A DNA stretch of 64,000 bases from positions 3,627,395 to 3,691,394 of the forward strand of contig OX336345.1 in assembly GCA_946902875.1 (NCBI GenBank), in the 5' to 3' direction. Position numbers and translations under genes: made by a program. Within the stretch, counting starts at the first letter, position 1; every line of letters begins with the position of its first letter. This document shows, in pieces, positions 10,581 to 20,903 of the stretch. This DNA comes from Nematopogon swammerdamellus. Its lineage: Eukaryota > Arthropoda > Insecta > Lepidoptera > Adelidae. The notes beneath the pieces were generated by a model. The model worked only from the letters and a program-made list of their open reading frames with translations, did not search any database and was not told the origin of the DNA.

Positions 10581-11460
10581 TTCGCATGTTTAGTAACTAT
10601 TTCACCATCTAATTCGTCGATATGATTTTTTCTAATGTTGTAAAACTTATCGTCTACATCTTGTGCAAATCCCGTTAAGTTCAGAGGTTGCCTTGTTTAT
10701 GAGTTATGAGTCGTTACTTTCGAAAGGTAACACCGCCTCCGCCGCGCCGCCGTCCGTATTCGTCGAGTGAAAACACAGCTCCGACCCGTCGCGTCGATGA
10801 CATACAAATGATAATGTAAATATTATTCTGCGCGTCGCAACGCCGCCGCGGCCTGCCTGCCCCGGCGTGAACCGGTGCTATAGACTCTTCGAACTCATCG
10901 TTGATCTGTGTGAACATCTCGAACGCGAGGAATTCACCATTGTTGCAAGCTGGTGCAGACAACGCGCCCCTGTCTAAATGACACGAGTTATTCACCTTGA
11001 CGATTTAATCATTGTTTGGACTGAGATCGTGAAGACGACGACGAGTGAAATGTTGCGCTGTTCATTTTTGAGAACTGCAAGGTCGAAGAGGAAGTAAATC
11101 AACATTGTATATCACCGAACGAAGTGAAGTGTGCATTTATGGGTTTGAGAGTACTATGCCGTTCGCCGTTATGGCGATATTCGATGAATAATGGCCTTCT
11201 TTGATTTATAGTCGTTTAAGTGTTCATAAATAAACATTTCTATAGATCTCAACGATACGATACCCATTTCCACTAAAGTAACGATTCATAATCTTGCAAC
11301 CGTAGCGTTGTCCGAGGGCATTGGAACTCGAGGACAAATGAAAATATTAGCAGTGAGGTGCTCCACCGGAGGCGACCGGTGATTGTTTTAGCCATTGTTC
11401 TGTTGCGAAACCTCGAGACCCAAGCTGTGCCGAGTCACGAATGGTCGCCGCTCCAATGTC
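10581..11460. other. Unassigned DNA with a CpG-rich segment
   Basis: CpG-rich at 10730-10880. A 93-codon minus-strand frame at 10714-10995 begins next to a splice-donor-like CAAG/GTGAAT on the minus strand. It matches no family I know, so it is not called as a gene. Confidence 0.3.
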
Positions 11461-11926
11461 CGGTCCGCCACCTGAAAGACCTGCTTGATCCTGCAACCTA
11501 CTCCTTTAGCTCCTTTCGGCAAACTTCGGCTCGAAGGAGGAATGTGTGGTATGAGTGATGTTGTGTGGTATGTATTTGTGATGTTTTTGGTGGTTTATAA
11601 AAAAATAACCAAGGTTAATATAGGGTTCTCTATATTAACCCTAACCTAATGTTGAGGCGGCGCATGTCGTTTTTGTTACGTTTGAGTTTCCATTGGTTAA
11701 AAAAAACAAAACAAAGCAAATTTTGACAAAAGGGACACGAACCCATGGTCGAGATCGAAAAAATAAAAATCCTACACTCTATACCACTGAGCCAACAAAT
11801 TACATAAACGACCAAACGAATATCGGATTCAGTTGGTTCGCTTTCGAGCCGAGTCAACCCGAGTGTTTCCGAAAGGAGCGTAGGAGGAGGCGCAGGATCA
11901 GCCAGAGCTGTCAGGTGTCAAACCCC
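11461..11926 (+). mobile_element. MULE-like MITE with 9-bp target duplication and tRNA-like core
   Basis: Flanked by TCCAATGTC at 11452-11460 and 11927-11935. Starts CGGTCCGCCACCTGAAAG and ends CAGGTGTCAAACCCC. It has a central hairpin around GGTTAATATAGGG (about 11609-11642). The downstream tRNA-like core lies in reverse orientation (GGGACACGAACCC as reversed B box, CCACTGAGCCA as reversed A box). About 95% of the layout matches 57775-58252. Confidence 0.85.
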
Positions 11927-12127
11927 TCCAATGTCGGGCGACATGTCGCGACTCCTATCCCGAACGATTCACTTTCGATATGGTGCGCGTGCGCCGACAT
12001 GCATTCCTGCCGCACCAGCCGTATCCACGGTATGATCAATAACTTCTGCCTGCGCGCTGAGACGAACTTTATTTGTGCGGTGTATTGGCGCAGTGCTTTA
12101 TTTTTAAACACAACAGCTTTACTCACG

Positions 12128-12200
12128 GTTATCAACGAGCTATGTGGCTCGACGTTTCGGGCCAAGCGTATGGCCCATCATCATGAGCACTCTGCCTGGT
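12128..12200 (-). ncRNA. Degenerate hammerhead-ribozyme-like motif of a Penelope-like element
   Basis: Read on the minus strand: a core ATGATGA, a stem-loop GGGCC...GGCCC, then GAAAC, then a second hairpin CGAGC...GCTCG. This is the type I hammerhead order (CUGAUGA, stem II, GAAA, stem III). Penelope-like retroelements are known to carry such ribozymes in their terminal repeats. The conserved core C is A here and an extra T separates core and stem II, so self-cleavage is unlikely. It lies just 3' of the endonuclease frame, as expected. Confidence 0.5.
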
Positions 12201-12291
12201 GCGACGGTTGGCAGAGAACTGTCAGATCTCCGGCCGTCGTTGACGAAGATTGTAGCTGTGGCCAGTGCGGGTAGTTTCCGTAGACGAGGGT

Positions 12292-12633
12292 TCAGGTGCG
12301 TTCCGGATCTCGGCGGAGAGACAGAAGGCGCTGACGATGTCCACTCTCGGCTGGTCGTGTCCGTCGTGTCTTGAGCGGCGCTATGACTGGGTTCCACATC
12401 GGCGACAACTTGAAGGCGTCCTCCCGGTTGAAGTTGTCGTGCTTCTTGATTTCGATGGACTCTCGGACGAGACGTGGGACGTGTCTTGTTTCAGTCGCAA
12501 GAATTTTGACCTGATCGAACCTAATCCAGTGGTTCGCTCCGGAGTCCATGTGATCGCACACTGCCGATTTGTTGGAGTCCAGTTGTCTCGCCGCTCGTAT
12601 GTGCTCCGAGACCCGCGTCGCTCCGTACGACAC
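12292..12633 (-). pseudogene. Penelope-like element GIY-YIG endonuclease domain (partial)
   Basis: The minus-strand frame has the conserved tail of the Penelope GIY-YIG nuclease: EHIRAARQLDSNKSAVCDHM, HWIRF, ILATE, and RLVRESIEIKKH followed by NFNREDAFKLS and W.P.I. The N-terminal GIY and YIG motifs and the whole reverse transcriptase are missing, and the upstream frame is broken. It is flanked by two MULE-like MITEs (11461-11926 and about 12640-13092). In Penelope elements this nuclease nicks the target during insertion. This copy is a dead fragment. Confidence 0.8.
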
Positions 12634-12639
12634 CTTTTG

Positions 12640-13092
12640 TCATGCCTGCTATTCCTTCATTCCTACTCCTTCGCCCGGAGCGAACCAATAGAAGCCGATA
12701 TTCGTTTGGTCGGTTAAGTAACTTGTTAGCTCAGTGGTAAGCGTGTAGGGTTTGCATTTTTTGGACCATGGGTTCGAATCCCACAAAATCTTTTTTTTCT
12801 TTTTTAAGCAATTTGGGGTGTTAAAATTTTTTAGGGTGTTTAGTTTTTTTTTATAACCACCTAAGAGCTTTATTTTCGGAAATACAAACGTAACAAAAAC
12901 GACATGCGCCGCCTCAAAATTAGGTTAGGGTTAATATATAGAAGATGCGTCGCTAGCGACGCATCTTCTATATATTAACCCTGGTAATTTTTTTTTTAAA
13001 CCACCAAAACATCATTTATTTATCACTTCAAGGAGTGGTTCCGCAGGATCGCAGGAACAGAAGGCACGACAATGGCTTTCAGGTGGCGCACC
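12640..13092. mobile_element. MULE-like MITE, diverged copy with tRNA-like core
   Basis: Right end GGCTTTCAGGTGGCGCACC matches the TIR of the 6645 copy. The tRNA-like core is in + orientation here: TTAGCTCAGTGGTAAGCGTG as A-box region at 12724 and GGGTTCGAATCCC as a perfect B box at 12769. The left terminus is degraded, so the start is approximate and no duplication was found. Confidence 0.6.
12928..12981. repeat. 54-bp perfect palindrome at the centre of the MULE-like MITE
   Basis: Both arms read GGGTTAATATATAGAAGATG and continue CGTCGCT to the midpoint, with no loop. The equivalent central hairpins in the 6645 and 11461 copies share GGGTTAATATAG but have unrelated loops. Confidence 0.9.
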
Positions 13093-13682
13093 GCCGCGTC
13101 GCTATGCTCCTCTTCGTCTGCCCGATGTATGACTTTCCACAGCTACATGGGATTTGGTACACGCCGGCAGACTGGGGCAGTGCGGTTTCATATTCTTATC
13201 ATTTGCGTTTGTTGTGGCGTATTGCTGTTTTGCATTGTTTAATTACAGCGCTATAGCTCGTCGTCGTGAATGTTCGGATTTTATGCGCATATCCAATTTA
13301 AATGTTAAACTCGCTGGAGATATTAGTGCCGCCTATAATACAGAAATAACCAGCTTTATTGCGCGCCACCTGTGTTCTACGACTGCCAGACGGCGCACAA
13401 GGCAGACAGCTAGGAACGTGATCAGCGTTTCGTTTTCGTAGTGCGTTCGATCGGCGGCGGGGCGGGCGGCGGGCACCGTGGTGGAATGTTAATGTAAGGC
13501 GATCCGCTGCGGGGTGCGGGGGGCTGCTGGGGGTGAAGGGGGACGGGGGCGGTCACGCGACGCACCTGACACCGGCATGGAAGAGATGATTCCACGCTTG
13601 GCGTTGGCACCGCACGAGGTGGCTTTTTGTGAACTAACGCATGCACACTAATCGATATGGTTTCACTGTGTGATTACTTTAG
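13093..13682. other. Unassigned DNA, CpG-rich and G-rich at 13430-13560
   Basis: Short overlapping frames on both strands, with no domain. No repeat that I recognise. Confidence 0.3.
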
Positions 13683-13795
13683 CTGGTGGTCGGTGTTGTG
13701 CTGTAATTTGCCAGAGTTTTTGCAGCACAACACCGATTACTCTGCTTACCCCGATTGTCGGGATTCAGCGTGTGTGACATCAGACATGTATGTAT
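13683..13795 (+). mobile_element. SINE family Y, 3' part
   Basis: TGGTGGTCGGTGTTGTGCTG through ATTGTCGGGATTCAGCGTGTG with a short ATGTATG tail. The 5' two-thirds are absent. Confidence 0.8.
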
Positions 13796-14223
13796 TACAT
13801 TAGCGAGTTTCTAAAAGCTCGATGGAAAGGTTTGAAAAAGTAAATTAGCACAGAAAAAAAAATTATACAATAATATTACTTTATATTCACGTATTTGTAA
13901 ATACATTCATAGGCTAAACACATACCCTCCTTTTGGTTTCGCCGTAGTCGGGTAAACATATACTAGGTAGGCTGATACTTTGTATTGCATTGTGTTGTAT
14001 ATAATTTATTGCACTCAAATAAAATATGAGCAAAAAGTAACACTTAATGCCTCTAGGCATTTTCTAACAGAATACCTTTGGGGTGTGACAACTGCTAGTT
14101 GAGTGGCGAAAATAAATATACAATATGACATAGTTACTGAAATACAAAAGACACGTATACGTACTACATATAATATACTTGAACAAACGCACGCGTTGAA
14201 TATGCCAGTCCTAGAATTTTTTT

Positions 14224-14635
14224 GCCCTTACGACGATACCCATAGCTGGCTACTTTGCATAGAAAAAGGCCGTAAGTCGGTGTTGTTTTTTTATTTAAAA
14301 AAATAATGGTAATAAAATTTAAAACTACAACAATTATAGTGTGCGGTGCTTGTGGTTTAGTTATTTATCAGTGCAATAAAAATTTCGTTTTATTCATTCA
14401 CTTTTGCGTCAGATGCAAAAAATGATTTATTTAGATTTTTTTCATCTGACGCAAAAGTGAATGAATAAAACGAAATTTGTATTGCACTGATAAATAACTA
14501 AACCGCAAGCACAGAACACTATCAATTGTTGTAGATTTTTAAATTTTATTACCATAATTTTTTTTTTATTAAAAAACAACACCGACTTACGACCTTTTTC
14601 TATGCAAAACAGCCAGCTATGGGTATCGTCTTAAC
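14224..14635. mobile_element. Foldback element with ~195-bp arms
   Basis: Left arm (from GCCCTTACGACGATACCC to CTTTTGCGTCAGATG at about 14415) and right arm (from about 14437, CATCTGACGCAAAAG, to GGGTATCGTCTTAACCC) are near-complete inverted copies around a ~22-bp A/T loop. Neither arm codes for anything convincing. The type of transposon is unknown. Confidence 0.85.
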
Positions 14636-14732
14636 CCTAATTTTGCCCCTAATTTATCAGTGCAGCCACTGTCCAATGCGTCGTTTGTAACGTTTTTCAT
14701 TGAAATTACACGACGTTTATCATATCGTATCG

Positions 14733-15048
14733 TACATACATAACACACGCTGTATCCCGACAATCAAGGTAAGCAGAGTAATCGGTATTGTGTTATAAGG
14801 GCTCTAGTAAATTACAGCACAACACCGACCACCACGTTTAACACAGTATACGGACAAGACAACTATCAAGCAGTAAGTAAGGCACGAAGAACCCATCTGC
14901 TGCATGACTAGGTGGAAGGACTGCTTCAAGGTGAGAAGTGGGTAGCCTGTCGCCCTTTAGCGCAGTATGTTGTCCTTATCCCTTAGTCGCCTCTTACGAC
15001 ATGCACGGGGAGAGATGCAGTGGGGCTATTCTTTTTAAGTACCGGTCG
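14733..15048 (-). mobile_element. SINE family Y, full length
   Basis: On the minus strand: H head (GGTACTTAAAAAGAATAGCC), then CACCTAGTCATGCAGCAG, then the GGTGTTGTGCTGTAATTTAC block, ending with a TATG-type tail that reads as ACATACA on the + strand. No clear A/B boxes of a tRNA promoter are visible in the head. Confidence 0.85.
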
Positions 15049-15461
15049 TATAACATGGATTATGAACAAGAGGTGTTAGATCTAATTTCTCTCTCTCGTA
15101 GTATTTCTTGTACGTTCACGGCAGCATTCTTGCACAGCGCGCGGCGTGAACGACGCATCAGTGCCGCCGCGACAAGTGCGTTACGTGACTCATTCACGCC
15201 GCGTCTCGGATCAGATCGTCGCGTCACGACACGACGACGCGTGGCGTGTCGCGACGCGTGTTATCTGGATGACGAGTGTGAGAAGTGTTACATCTCGATT
15301 TGGAGTTTATTGCGGGGGTGGTGGTTGGACTGGAGGGCCCGTACGTTTGCGGAGGCACCGGTGCGATGAGATAATGTTTGAAATTATTACCCAGTAACTC
15401 TGAAATAACGAGGACAGCAGTTATTTGCTTAAGCAGATACTTAACTGAAGAAACTAAAAAA

Positions 15462-15714
15462 TACATACATAGGTATCACACACGCTGAATCCCGACAATA
15501 GGGGTAAGCAGAGTAATCGGTGTTGTGCTGCAAGAACTCTGGTCAATTACAGCACAACACCGACCACCAAGTTTCGCAAAGTATTCGAACAAGATTAAAT
15601 CGATCAAGCAGCAAGTAAGGCACGAAGACCCATCTGCTGCATGACTCGGTGGAAGTACCGTGCCAAGGTGAGAGGTGGCGAGCCTGTCGTCCTTCGGCAC
15701 GGCATCTTGTCCTA
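15462..15714 (-). mobile_element. SINE family Y, H head missing
   Basis: Tail ATACATACAT at the left, then CACGCTGAATCCCGACAATA through GGCACGGCATCTTGTCCTA. It stops just before the H head. Confidence 0.85.
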
Positions 15715-16343
15715 TCTAAAAGCTACGGTAAAAAAATATCTAAAAATCTAAAAAATCTTACTGAGTATGTTCTCAAAGTATGGTAAATACGATGGAAACA
15801 GTTTATGACGGTCGTGTGTGAAGGGCTACGACTTAAAAAGAAGCCGAAATAATTGAATCACGCAGCTCCACAAAATTGTTCACGGGTAACCTTATTTCAT
15901 ACATTTTGTCAAGATAAAATTTGCGTCAAATTTATCACATGAATATAAGGGAAATTAAAAAAAATTTAGAGCTTCAAAGACGGCACGATGGTAATGAAAT
16001 GAATGAAGTTCGTCGCTCGTACAGACAGACATATTATGTTCTGAAACGATAGAAATAAAATCATTGTTCTTCAAATAAATTCAAATTTGGAATTGCAACC
16101 TCTGGCCGCAAACTCGAACACGTCCAGAGTCACTCGTATGAATAATGGCGCCCGCCCCTGCCGCGGCGGCGCGGAGGCGGCGACTGTGGCGGCACCATCG
16201 CGCCTCGTCTTTCGCTCCCGGGCTCCGATTGTGTATTTGCGTGCGACTGATTTAGCGTGCGGCCCCGTCACACGGCCGCCTGAACCAGTTGATGCAATGT
16301 GCGGGAAATGATATAATTTCACAACTGTTTAATGGAGTCAGAA
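15715..16343. other. Unassigned DNA
   Basis: AT-rich to 16080, then a CpG-rich stretch (16140-16280) with overlapping short frames in both directions. No gene supported. Confidence 0.3.
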
Positions 16344-16774
16344 ATACATACATACATATACCACACGCTGCATCCCGACAATCGGGGTGAGCAGAGTAAT
16401 CGGTGTTGTGCTGCAAGTACGTTGGTAAATCACGGCATAACACTGACCACCACGCTTAGCAAATTATTGTATTGTATTGTATTGTATTGTTTATTGATCA
16501 TTCATATAGCAGTTAGACTGCACTCGAACTTGTCACATTTTGTTCTATCCGGTTCGATTACACCCACGAAGAAGAACCGACAAGAAACTTCGCTTGTTCG
16601 GACCAGATAACTATCAAGCAGCAAGTAAGCTCGAAAAACCACCTGCAACACGAATCGGTGGATGGAGCGTGCCTTTAGCACGGTATTTCGTCCTTATCCC
16701 TTAGTCGCCTTTTACGACATGCACGGGAAGAGATGCAGTGGGTCAATTCTTTTTAAGTACCTGCCCCACACAGT
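16344..16774 (-). mobile_element. SINE family Y, split by a small insertion
   Basis: Full Y layout from the ACATACATACAT tail to the H head ending CTGCCCCACACAG, interrupted at about 16466-16593. Confidence 0.8.
16466..16593 (-). mobile_element. Short retroelement 3' end with (ATACA)n-type tail inside the Y SINE
   Basis: The left side is a TTGTA pentanucleotide run (16468-16490). On the minus strand the insert starts with GCGAAGTTTCTTGTCGGTTC. A similar start, GCGAAGTTTCTTGCCAGTTC, is seen at 60144 on the + strand. The pentamer run is probably the 3' tail of a LINE or SINE. Confidence 0.5.
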
Positions 16775-18148
16775 TCTCAGATATAGAGCAACGCTTTGTA
16801 TCAGCGACTTTGCAGTGACTTATTTCAATGTTATTGGAAGAAACGAATACCGGTACACTTGGAAAAGGTCATAATGTACAATCGAGTCAGAGTCAACCTC
16901 GGGATAGTTTAGGAAGGTAAGGAAAAATAGCAGGGAGGCGATCCGCTCTACATCGCAACCCTCTCAGCGGGACGTGTAGCCAATAAAAGTGTCCCGGTGG
17001 CGTGTTGGGAGAATGAGGGCAACTTTATCCCAGTCACTAATTCGTGGTCGTGCGATGAAAAGGGCGGACGTGTGGGGTTTTCTATCGCAGCGCTGGGTAC
17101 GAAATCGGCTTGTTCGAGACGGAGAAAAAATGATACAAGTACCATTGTAGAGCACTGATTGAGTTCGGCGTTGTAGAGACGATGAATTTTTAATTTTGTA
17201 TCGATGAATTTGTTGTTATCGATGCTCATATTCTTAGCTGCTGGATTACCTTCATCGTCATCGTGTCATTCAACAATTGATTTCCTGTTTTCTAGATTTC
17301 ACGTTGTTGACTCCTGCTTGTTGTTGCCTATTTCTCAAAACCCTAATGCATATTATGCTATAAGCGAATATTATTTTTGTTGGTTTGTTTTTTTTTTTTC
17401 TTTTTGGATATCGCGACATGTGGCATCTTTTCGCCTACAAATAAGTGTCTATCGATACCCATGGACATTCCGTGATGCACGAATGAAAGAAACTCAGCAA
17501 TGATTTGTCACTCACGCCACGCTGCTGGGGTAAACCTCACACCATCCTACGTTCGTGTGCACTTAGCTTTGGGAACTCAGACATCGTCGACAGAGCGTGT
17601 AAGTAGTTACGGCTTCTGACGCTTCACGCCTTGTTGCCTTTATTCCGTAGACCGGCTCAGCAACTCAGAACTCTCCGGTAATCCAGCCTAATCCTATAAC
17701 GTAATCGGAATAACGATTATGACAGTTTGCATCGGGAATTCGTATCTCGTCACTGCTCGAGAAAATATAAACGCTATAGCGTAATTTTTCTCAGTGTGTG
17801 GAATCCGTTGTATAACAATATTATTTAAAATACATCTGCAAGAGCTAGAAACAACACAATGTTCCCTAACTAGATTCAAACAAAAGAAGACATTCTGAAA
17901 TTAAGTCCTCTACAAAATCACATAAGAATCATAAAACTTCACAAAAGCATCAGATTGTAAACCCACGACTTATAGCCATTATGACCCAAACTACAAATGC
18001 ATAAGTATTGTCATCTCATCTCAAAAACATAGGTAAAATCAATTATATTTTTTTTTTCCTTTTATATTTATATCTATGTTTGGTTTAAAAACTGGTCTTG
18101 AAATTCTGTAAAGATACTGCCTGGTACGTGACTACTGCATCCCACCAC
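16775..18148. other. Unassigned DNA with a decayed LINE end
   Basis: 17373-17475 is a weak match to the reversed LINE A 3' end. Overlapping frames at 16948-17229 have no recognisable domain, and the rest is AT-rich. Confidence 0.3.
17373..17475 (-). mobile_element. Decayed LINE family A 3' end
   Basis: Poly-T, then GCGACATGTGGCATC and, after about 30 diverged bases, GATACCCATGGACATTCCG, colinear with the reversed LINE A terminus. Confidence 0.45.
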
Positions 18149-18326
18149 ATCACACTACATTACACCACACTACACTACACTACACTACACTACACTACAC
18201 TACACTACACTGCACTGCACTGCACTACACTACACTACACTATACTGCACTACACTACAATACACTACACAACCACCACAAAACATTACGCTACACCACA
18301 CTACATTACACAACACTACACTGCAT
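18149..18326 (+). repeat. (ACTAC)n pentanucleotide microsatellite
   Basis: About 175 bp of a 5-bp unit, with variants TACAC, TGCAC and TTACA towards both edges. The open frame over it (HYTTLHYTT) is a repeat artefact. Confidence 0.9.
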
Positions 18327-19224
18327 TGACACTCACTCACTACGTACACACACACACACGTTGATCCCACTAACTAAACTATAGCCTAATCAGGGAAACA
18401 AAAAATGGCCAGACGTCAATGTATGTACAATTTATGCTTTATCTGTTTGTCATTAGGCTGTCTGTTTTCTAATAAATAAATAAATAAATAAATAAATTAT
18501 TCGACTTTGTTTGGCCTTTTTGGGGTCAAGGCATAACTTATTTGGAGTTGTTTTTTAATTTGTAGCCTCAGCGATCACACGCATATTTAGACCTAAACAA
18601 GCCCTCTAGGCTTAACGCACTTTCGTCTGTAATCAACCCCTGCCAGGTTTCCATCGAAAATTTATTCTTCGATGATAAAATAAAGGCAAAGTTACTCGGC
18701 GGAGTGCACTGGGTCGGGGCGCGTTATGATTTGCCTGCTCGGTGCTCGGAGCCGATCAGCGGGTGAGATTGTGGGAGCAGTGAGGCACAGACGAAACGCG
18801 CCGAGAAAAAAATATATCGCGAGTAAAGGGCGAGTGAAACTCGGCTAGCTATTTATCTTAAACTTATCGGAATACCTCAGCGTCGTCGTTTTTTCACGGC
18901 GTCCGTATATATACATTGCCGTCGTCGCCTTTTTAGCCTTGTTTCAAAAACAATGATTGCCGCCCGGGCGGGAGGGAGCGAGAGGCGCGGCACGCGAGCG
19001 AGAGAGGCTGATCGTTTTGCATGGAACGAGGTGAAACCATCAATTTGCGCCGCAACCCGCCAGGGAAAAAGCGTCCGTCTCGCTTATAGCGCGGCGCAGG
19101 CGGCGCGGCGGAGTAGGCGGCGCGCCGGGCGGCGGCGGCGCGGCGTGATGCGCCGGAGCAGCCTGTGCGCGCATACATTCTCCAGCAGACCGGACACGTT
19201 TGAATTGAATTTTTAATTTAATAT
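18327..19224. other. Unassigned DNA, CpG-rich at 18690-19200
   Basis: Includes an AAAT run at 18473-18497. The CpG-rich part (18950-19180) gives dense overlapping frames on both strands from composition alone. Could be a promoter or UTR, but I see no motif that proves it. Confidence 0.3.
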
Positions 19225-19530
19225 TTTTTTTATGTAAACCAGCATGGGTGGCTGTGCCGAGAGACCAATGGTGCAGTCGACAGAGCCAAAATCACCTCTC
19301 CTCGCGAAACCACGCTCAGTTAGGTGCCATGCCAGCAGATTTGCGGACTGTTGCTAGGCTGTCTAGCCCGTTAATACGACGCTTGAAGACACCCAGGTTA
19401 AAGGATTCAGGAAATACACTCGCCGGAAGACAGTTCCACACTCTAGCGGTGCGACAAAGAAACGATTTAGAGAACCGATGGGTTCTCAAAAGCCCAATGT
19501 CAACTTGGAAATCAATAGCTATATATCTAA
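19225..19530 (-). pseudogene. LINE polymerase C-terminus (jockey/CR1-like, second family)
   Basis: The minus strand reads THRFSKSFLCRTARVWNCLP, then FPESFNLGVFKRRING, and ends MAPN and a stop, followed by a short 3' UTR and A tail (poly-T at 19222-19232). The FP...FNLGVFKRRI block is the typical LINE C-terminal signature. A related end lies at 61970-62095. Confidence 0.75.
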
Positions 19531-19713
19531 CAAATTTTACATAATAAACTAATACTTATGAACTACCGCTAATAACAGGTTTCCACAACTAATTTAAACA
19601 AATAACTACCAAGCATGTCATTTATTTAGTATGTATATGCCATTTGGGTTTGTAGGGAAGTGTGAGAAGGGTAGAGGTAGAATGTGTAATGGTGTGTATT
19701 TCAACAAACATAT

Positions 19714-19930
19714 TACCCACCTATCACCTTGGCACGGTTATTCCACGGAATCATGCAGCGGGTAGGTCTTCGTGCCTTAATTTCGCTGCTTGTACGTAGT
19801 TACCTTGTCCGAATACTTTTCTTAACGCGGTTAGTCGGTGTTATGCTCTAATTTACCAGAGTCGGTGAAGCGCAACACCGATTACTCCGCTTACCCAAAT
19901 ACAGTGCATAGTATATATGTATGTACGTAT
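19714..19930 (+). mobile_element. SINE family Y, diverged 3' part
   Basis: CACCTTGGCACGGTTATTCC, GGTCTTCGTGCCTTA and CAACACCGATTACTCCGC in Y order, ending in TATATGTATGTACG. Confidence 0.7.
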
Positions 19931-20409
19931 TATGTCATGCATTTTCAAGTGCCGTGAGATAGAAAACGCTCCCGTGATCTAAACCTAAGCAGTAGAATGG
20001 ATCTCGTGTCGTGTCTGGCTTGTTCGTGTTCTTTGGTCCCGCAGAGTACACCGCGGAGGCTCCACTACATCTGTACTGGTTTGTCGAGCGGGTACTAGGA
20101 ACCGCGGTACGCGCTTCGCTCAATGCCGATTTGTAAGATTGTGTTACTTTGGTCGGAACGCGTGTAGCTCGCGATAGGCAAATTGTAATCTGCCCGGATA
20201 AAAGGGTGCCTCGGTAAGCTCTTGTTTTAAAGCAAATCTGGGTGAAACTTTAGGGTTCGGGATGTTAGGATTTTAGGATTACTCTCTCGCGCCTCACACG
20301 CCCATAGGATTAAGTATACGGAGATGCCGTCGTTAGAGTGTTAGTTATGTCGCTGTCGATTCTGTGTTTAATCTTCAATAACGTTTTCTGAAATCGGACT
20401 TCCCTATTG

Positions 20410-20660
20410 AACATACATACATACCACACATGCTGTATCCCGTCCATCAGGGTAAGCAGAGTAATCGGTGTTGTGCGGCAAGAACGGAAAATTCGCAACA
20501 CAACACTCGATCACCACGTTTAGCAAAGTATTCGGACAAGACAACTATCAAGCAGCAAGTAAGGCACAAAGACGCACCTGCTGCACGACTCGGTGGAAGG
20601 ACCGTGCCAACGTGAGAGGTGGAAATCCCGTCGCCTTTTAGCACGTCATCTCGTCCTTAT
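20410..20660 (-). mobile_element. SINE family Y, H head missing
   Basis: ACATACATACATACC tail, then TGTATCCCGTCCATCAGGG through CACGTCATCTCGTCC. Confidence 0.8.
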
Positions 20661-20684
20661 TGAACCTTTCCTATTGACTTACTA

Positions 20685-20901
20685 TAGTCTGTTCCAAATA
20701 AGCCTGGATAAAAAGTCATTGACCTTTGAGTCCTAGCTCCCTTGCACAAACATGGAACGCCAAGCGCCGCCGTGTCTCTCCTGCGCCGGTGTCGTGGCAC
20801 AAGATAGAGACGGCTCTTAGAGTTTCACGTTTGTGAAACTCTAAGGGGTAAAGGTTTCAAAGGTCAATGACTTTTTATCCAGGCTTATTTGGAACCGACT
20901 A
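20685..20901. mobile_element. MITE with ~45-bp TIRs and TA duplication
   Basis: Left TAGTCTGTTCCAAATAAGCC and right GGCTTATTTGGAACCGACTA are inverted copies and continue into AAAAAGTCATTGACCTTTG. Flanked by TA, as for Tc1/mariner-type insertions. A perfect 13-bp-arm hairpin (CTTAGAGTTTCAC and complement) sits at 20816-20845. Confidence 0.8.
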
Positions 20902-20903
20902 TA

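Noticed and set aside
11693..12274. 193-codon plus-strand frame
   Set aside because: It runs from a MULE-like MITE through its 9-bp duplication into Penelope DNA in antisense, so it is a chance frame across element borders.
12265..12717. 150-codon plus-strand frame
   Set aside because: It is antisense to the recognisable Penelope endonuclease remnant, so it is a shadow.
12724..12785. tRNA gene with a perfect B box
   Set aside because: The inter-box distance and the missing acceptor stem do not fit a tRNA, and it lies within a repeated MITE core.
18098..18364. 88-codon HYTTLHYTT frame
   Set aside because: Translation of the ACTAC pentanucleotide repeat.
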